From the NCBI GenBank assembly GCA_911728455.2, contig OU452223.1:29063834-29127833 (forward strand): a stretch of DNA of 64,000 nucleotides. The letters are read 5' to 3'. Source of the stretch: Marthasterias glacialis. Its lineage: Eukaryota > Echinodermata > Asteroidea > Forcipulatida > Asteriidae. The position numbers were made by a program, and so were the translations under genes. Below the pieces are notes generated by a model. The model had not been told where the DNA came from, did no database searches, and was given only the letters and a program-made list of their open reading frames with translations. Shown piece by piece: positions 58,340-64,000 of the stretch. Within the stretch, counting starts at the first letter, position 1. Each line of letters starts with the position of its first letter.

Positions 58340-61300
58340 TTTCATACATCATGGGTGTCTGAACATAGGGGTGTGACAACAAAAGTTGAGCAGTCAGAAC
58401 ATCGGGGTGATCGTACATCATGGGTGTCTGAACACAGGGGTGTCACAATATAGGTTGAGCAGTCTGAACATCGGGGTGTCACAACAGGTTGAGCAGTTGG
58501 AACATCGGGGTGTTCGTACATCATGGGTGTCTGAACATAGGGGTGTTACAACATAGGTTGAGCAGTCGGAACATCGGGGTGTTCGTACATCATGGGTGTC
58601 TGAACACAGGGGTGTCACAATATAGGTTGAGCAGTCTGAACATCGGGGTGTCACAACAGGTTGAGCAGTCGGAACATCGAGGTGTTCGTACATCATGGGT
58701 GTCTGAAAACAGGGGTGTCACAACATAGGTTGAGCAGTTGGAACATCATGGGTGTCACAACATAGGTTGAGCAGTCGGAACATAGGGGTGTCACAACATA
58801 GGTTGAGCAGTCGGAACACAGGGGTGTCACAACTTAGGTTGAGCAGTCGGAACATCGGGGTGTGCGTACATCATGGGTGTCTGAACACAGGGGTGTCACA
58901 ACATAGGTTGAGCAGTCGGAACATCGGGGTGTTCGTACATCATTGTGTCTGAACACAGGGGTGTCACAACATAGGTTGAGCAGTCGGAACATCGGGGTGT
59001 TAGTACATCATTGGTGTCTGAACACAGGGGTGTCACAACATAGGTTGAGCAGTTGGAACATAGGGGTGTCACAACATAGGTTGAGCAGTCGGAACATAGG
59101 GGTGTCACAACATAGGTTGAGCAGTCGGAACATCGGGGTGTTAGTACATCATTGGTGTCTGAACATATGGGTGTCACAACATAGGTTGAGCAGTCGGAAC
59201 ATTGGGGTGTTCGTACATCATGGGTGTCTGAACATAGGGATGTCACAACATAGGTTGAGCAGTCGGAACATCGGAGTGTTAGTACATCATTGGTGTCTGA
59301 ACATAGGGGTATCACAACAAAGGTTGAGCAGTTGGAACATCGGGGTGTCACAACATAGGTTGAGCAGACTGAACACAGTGGTGTCACAACATAGATTGAG
59401 CAGTCGGAACATCGGGGTGTTCGTACATCATTGGTGTCTGAACACAGGGGTGTCAGAACATAGGTTGAGCGGTCGGAACATCGGAGTGTTAGTACATCAT
59501 TGGTGTCTGAACATAGGGGTATCACAACATAGGTTGAGCAGTCGGAACATCGGAGTGTTAGTACATCATTGGTGTCTGAACATAGGGGTATCACAACATA
59601 GGTTGAGCAGTTTGAACATCGGGGTGTTGTACATCATTGGTGTCTGAACACAGGGTTGTCACAACATAGGTTGAGCAGTCGGAACATAGGGGTGTCACAA
59701 CATAGGTTGAGCAGTCGGAACATCGGGGTGTCACAACATAGGTTGAGCAGTTTGAACATCGGGGTGTTCGTACATCATTGGTGTCTGAACACAGGGGTGT
59801 CACAACATAGGTTGAGCAGTCGGAACCTCGGGGTGTCACAACATAGGTTGAGCAGTCGGAACACCGGGGTGTCACAACATAGGTTGAGCAGTCGGAACAT
59901 CGGGGTGTTAGTACATCATTGGTGTCTGAACATATGGGTGTCACAACATAGGTTGAGCAGTCGGAACATTGGGGTGTTCGTACATCATGGGTGTTTGAAC
60001 ATAGGGATGTCACAACATAGGTTGAGCAGTCGGAACATCGGAGTGTTAGTACATCATTGGTGTCTGAACATAGGGGTATCACAACAAAGGTTGAGCAGTC
60101 GGAACATCGGGGTGTCACAACATAGGTTGAGCAGACTGAACACAGTGGTGTCACAACATAGATTGAGCAGTCGGAACATCGGGGTGTTCGTACATCATTG
60201 GTGTCTGAACACAGGGGTGTCAGAACATAGGTTGAGCGGTCGGAACATCGGAGTGTTAGTACATCATTGGTGTCTGAACACAGGGTTGTCACAACATAGG
60301 TTGAGCAGTCGGAACATAGGGGTGTCACAACATAGGTTGAGCAGTCGGAACATCGGGGTGTCACAACATAGGTTGAGCAGTTTGAACATCGGGGTGTTCG
60401 TACATCATTGGTGTCTGAACACAGGGGTGTCACAACATAGGTTGAGCAGTCGGAAGATCATGGGTGTCACAACATAGGTTGAGCAGTCGGAACATCGGGG
60501 TGTCACAACATAGGTTGAGCAGTTTGAACATCGGGGTGTTCGTACATCATTGGTGTCTGAACACAGGGTTGTCACAACATAGGTTGAGCAGTCGGAACAT
60601 AGGGGTGTCACAACATAGGTTGAGCAGTCGGAACATCGGGGTGTCACAACATAGGTTGAGCAGTTTGAACATCGGGGTGTTCGTACATCATTGGTGTCTG
60701 AACACAGGGTTGTCACAACATAGGTTGAGCAGTCGGAAGATCATGGGTGTCACAACATAGGTTGAGCAGTCGGAACATCGGGGTGTCACAACATAGGTTG
60801 AGCAGTTTGAACATCGGGGTGTTCGTACATCATTGGTGTCTGAACACAGGGTTGTCACAACATAGGTTGAGCAGTCGGAACATAGGGGTGTCACAACATA
60901 GGTTGAGCAGTCGGAACATCGGGGTGTCACAACATAGGTTGAGCAGTTTGAACATCGGGGTGTTCGTACATCATTGGTGTCTGAACACAGGGGTGTCACA
61001 ACATAGGTTGAGCAGTCGGAAGATCATGGGTGTCACAACATAGGTTGAGCAGTCAGAACATCGGGGTGTCACAACATAGGTTGAGCAGTTTGAACATCGG
61101 GGTGTTCGTACATCATTGGTGTCTGAACACAGGGGTGTCACAACATAGGTTGAGCAGTCGGAAGATCGGGGTGTCACAACATAGGTTGAGCAGTCGGAAC
61201 ATTGGGATGTCACAACATAGATTGAGCAGTTTGAACATCGGGGTGTTCGTACATCATTGGTGTCTGAACACAGGGGTGTCACAACATAGGTTGAGCAGTC

Positions 61301-61921
61301 GGAAGATCATGGGTGTCACAACATAGGTTGAGCAGTCAGAACATCGGGGTGTCACAACATAGGTTGAGCAGTTTGAACATCGGGGTGTTCGTACATCATT
61401 GGTGTCTGAACACAGGGGTGTCACAACATAGGTTGAGCAGTCGGAAGATCGGGGTGTCACAACATAGGTTGAGCAGTCGGAACATTGGGATGTCACAACA
61501 TAGATTGAGCAGTCAGACCATTAGGTTGTTCGTACATCATTGGTGTCGGAACATCGGGGTGTCACAACATAGGTTGAGCAGTCGGAACATTGGGGTGTCA
61601 CAACATAGGTTGAGCAGTCAGACCATTAGGTTGTTCGTACATCATGGGTGTCTGAACATAAGGGTGTCACAACATAGGTTGAACAGTCAACATCGGGGTG
61701 TTCGTACATCATGGGTGTCTGAACATAGGGGTGTCACGACTTAGGTTGAACAGTCAGAACAAAGGGGTGTCAGATTATGTGTGTGCCAGAACAGGTTGAG
61801 CAGTTGGAACATCAGGGTGTTTGCACATCATGGGTGTCGGAACATAGGGGTCTGGGAACATAGGGGTGTCACAACATAGGCTGAGCAGTCGGAACATCGG
61901 GGTGTCAGAACATAGGGTTGT
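58340..61921. repeat. Satellite of two 36-bp monomers with 283-bp and 767-bp higher-order repeats
   Basis: About 100 monomers. Type A holds CATAGGTTGAGCAGTCGGAA; type B holds GTTCGTACATCATTGGTGTC followed by TGAACACA; both share the GGGGTGT end. The truncated variant CGGAAGATCATGGGTGTCAC occurs at 60451, 60734, 61017 and 61300, exactly 283 bp apart (8 monomers less 5 bp). Rare variants GAACATATGG (59161, 59928) and ACTGAACACAGTG (59368, 60135) recur exactly 767 bp apart. Because 36 is a multiple of three, both strands show long accidental frames. Confidence 0.95.
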
Positions 61922-62139
61922 GGAAAGTTATGACATGTGTTACCATGAAATGCTCCATCCTGTCTATGACATCATTTTGTAGAGGCTCAGGAAGGAGGCT
62001 GGCCCTGGTCCCTGTAATTAAAAATGAGGAGCTTTCGATAAAATTCCACCCATTGACGTCTAAAAATCATTTGCTCTTGCTTTTAATCCGCTAAATACAG
62101 TAGTACATAGTAATCATACATGGTAATAGCACATAACTT

Positions 62140-62349
62140 TAAAGGGGCTGTGTTGTTATGATATCAGCCTGTGGCTGTGCATGAAATGATGAACTCTCAC
62201 CCAGACACTGCACACACACTTGCGCTCGCGGTCATTATCACAAGCGCTTGCATCTTTGTCAAACTGTGATGTGACCGCCCATGCGCACGCCCGCGTAGCA
62301 ACATGGTTCTTCCATTGACTGCTATAATCATGACGACTCAGCCCCTTTA
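62140..62349. mobile_element. MITE-like element, 210 bp
   Basis: Ends TAAAGGGGCTGTGTTGTTAT (62140-) and, reversed from 62349, TAAAGGGGCTGAGTCGTCAT: 16 of the first 20 or more bases pair as inverted repeats. The interior is GC-richer (GCGCACGCCCGCG). No transposase inside; a flanking target duplication is not clear. Confidence 0.6.
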
Positions 62350-63034
62350 ACTAATGGGATGGACAAAGAGTCAACACATGGCTGGCTACTAGCACCCTAC
62401 TACTAGTACCCTGTATACATACATGCAAATATACACGCTTAAACTATTCAGTCCAAAAATGAAGTACAATATTTCTTTTACCAAAATTTACTGAAACGCA
62501 AACCAATACTCAGAGAGTTCTAGAATATTATCCCTCTGGGATAAGTATCATTCAGAGCATTGGCAAAGCCATGCTCTCTACAAAATCAGTTGAATAATCA
62601 TAGTAAATTGTTCAGTGCTCTCTCATGCTTAAAGGTAAAATGGAAAAGAGACAGAGTTCAAAGGTCACTACCACTAGCCCATGTGTTTCATGAATCTATG
62701 CCAATCACAAAGTTAGATCAGACACTTCAAGTGTCTGATCTATCTGATGGCGAAGTTGCGTTCCCTACAGGTTCCCTTTACAATCACGTTACCATGAATT
62801 TCAATTACACCTTTAACATACATGTATCTACATACAATCTCACAAAGTGATAGACAGGAATCATAATACTACACAAGATGAACACACAATCTTTCCCCAA
62901 CGAAGGCAATCATATAAACCTGATTGAAGTCAATAATAATTATAACTTAGTACCGTAATGCACTAAAATTAATTGTAAATGCACGAACATTAATTATTAA
63001 TACGAGTACATTAACTCGCCATTTAAATAGTAAT

Positions 63035-63074
63035 TTGACTATTTTGATTGGTGATCACCAATCCAAATAGTCAA
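63035..63074. repeat. 40-bp near-perfect palindrome
   Basis: Centre TGGTGATCACCA, arms TTGACTATTT(T/G)GATTGG, one mismatch. No spacer, so it could extrude as a cruciform. Confidence 0.9.
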
Positions 63075-63239
63075 TGTATAACACTAAAAATAAAATCCAT
63101 CTATCTGAAAAAAAGGTTGTACCGTATTTGACATTTTAATTTTATTGTACCAATTCAAATTTTAAAGGCATGTTAAAAATTAAACAACTCTAGAACTCTT
63201 GAAATAATTTTGTTGGAAATCAACACATTCAGCATCTAA

Positions 63240-63560
63240 TACACAAATAAATGCAATAGAGCGACTGCGCGACCTTTTGTGGGTACTGCGTCATCTCAGC
63301 TATGATGCACTACCGGCGTCGGACGACTAGCCACCTGCCTGTTATTTTGTTGGTAGTGTAGGACTGTAAAAAAAGTAGAGAACGTTGAAAAGGTGAGCAT
63401 TTATACCTAGCCTTGCAAAATTTCAAATAGGCAAAGGAACCACACAGTTTTGAAAAGCAACTTCTTTGGATGATTCAGTTTTAAAACTTTTAATTTCTTG
63501 TGTGAAAAGTGTGTGATCGCGGTCGTCTGGCCCAAACGTTCCGTCGTGCACTAGTAGACA
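63240..63560. repeat. Inverted copy of the 51060-51345 block
   Basis: ATGCACTACCGGCGTCGGAC, TGTTATTTTGTTGGTAGTGT, ACCTAGCCTTGCAAAATTTC and CACACAGTTTTGAAAAGCA match the minus strand of 51060-51345 in the same order. Confidence 0.7.
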
Positions 63561-64000
63561 TCGTGCAACATTTATAGGTTTTTTTTAACTTGTACAATTT
63601 TCAAGACTTGCTGGAACTGTCCTTTACTGGCTTTATCCAGCCACTCGAATGTCTGTGGTACAATCTCTGTGGAATGTTTTTGACAGATTTCGAGAAAGAA
63701 AAGCCTCTGTCAAATAAAGAAATGCAAAAATCGTCATGTACCGTACCGCACTTTCGTATGGAGAACGTTGTGTTTGCTTACATTATTTTAATACCCACAA
63801 TAGGTCACGTGACACGGGTCGCGCAATCGGTCTATCGAACAAATCACGACTGTGACTGGATTAGTTAGGTATGAAAATCATGTTTCTAAAATATTTCTTT
63901 CAATTGTTGGTGTGCTTAACAGATTGTTGTAGATAAATGCATTAATCATGTACAAATCACGACCCTGGCAAGATTAGTTTGGTAACTGATCTTTTAATTA

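Larger units (their letters stand above)
61922..64000. other. Right end of the window
   Basis: Holds a MITE-like element, a 40-bp palindrome and an inverted copy of the 51060-51345 block. The frame at 63590-63868 has no recognisable motif. No gene supported. Confidence 0.6.

Noticed and set aside
58896-60477. Long frames of 230-280 codons on both strands of the 58340-61921 satellite
   Set aside because: The 36-bp monomer is a multiple of three and lacks stops in several frames. The frames break at each 283-bp period and lack any domain or splice context.
58340-61921. CRISPR array
   Set aside because: The repeats are contiguous and the intervening text is itself repeated, so there are no unique spacers; the genome is animal.

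Overview
The window holds one protein-coding gene that I can support: a very large tensin-like gene on the + strand. Its visible coding part runs from 8472 to 53704 in 27 exons plus a possible 9-nt microexon. Everything else is intron or intergenic DNA packed with short interspersed repeats, inverted-repeat elements and satellites. Many phased introns with GT..AG borders, tRNA-derived SINEs and LINE-like 3' tails show an animal nuclear genome. Domain order PTEN-like phosphatase - C2 - long linker - SH2 - PTB is that of tensins 1 to 3. The AT-rich sequence and the repeat types suggest a marine deuterostome invertebrate, perhaps an echinoderm; this last point is an impression, not proof.

Layout. 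1-8471: upstream flank or 5' intron sequence, no exon recognised. 8472-18526: three short N-terminal exons split by a 9.5-kb intron full of repeats. 20433-24724: phosphatase-like domain. 27691-31297: C2 domain, including a 61-nt exon at 29703. 31725-43415: the linker, on large exons, one of 3.8 kb containing 22 tandem 22-residue repeats. 44503-45855: SH2 domain. 49516-53704: PTB domain and stop. 53705-58339: 3' UTR and unremarkable DNA. 58340-61921: a 3.6-kb satellite of 36-bp monomers with higher-order structure. 61922-64000: repeats, a MITE-like element and a 40-bp palindrome.

Reading the exons together. The phases of all 27 exons agree, and the joined coding length is 9486 nt, giving 3161 residues before the stop (3164 with the microexon); the true start codon is not seen. 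Residue numbers below count from the first visible codon. That is nearly twice human tensin-1, and the excess is mostly exon 15. Tensins link integrin tails to actin at focal adhesions: PTB binds integrin beta NPxY tails, SH2 binds phosphotyrosine proteins, and the phosphatase/C2 part binds membrane lipid and signalling proteins. Here the phosphatase loop keeps the Cys but has Pro at the essential Arg position, so the domain is predicted to be catalytically dead.

Repeat families named here for convenience: R1 (short, with GGAACCAGTCA and AGCTCTATGAAATTGGG), R2 (long, with TTTTCTCGGTCGAGAAACAA), R3 (with TGACGTCA and CTTTACTTCCGGT motifs), R4 (tRNA-derived SINE ending in TTTGTTCACCCCAAAATTT), R5 (shared by introns 5 and 16).
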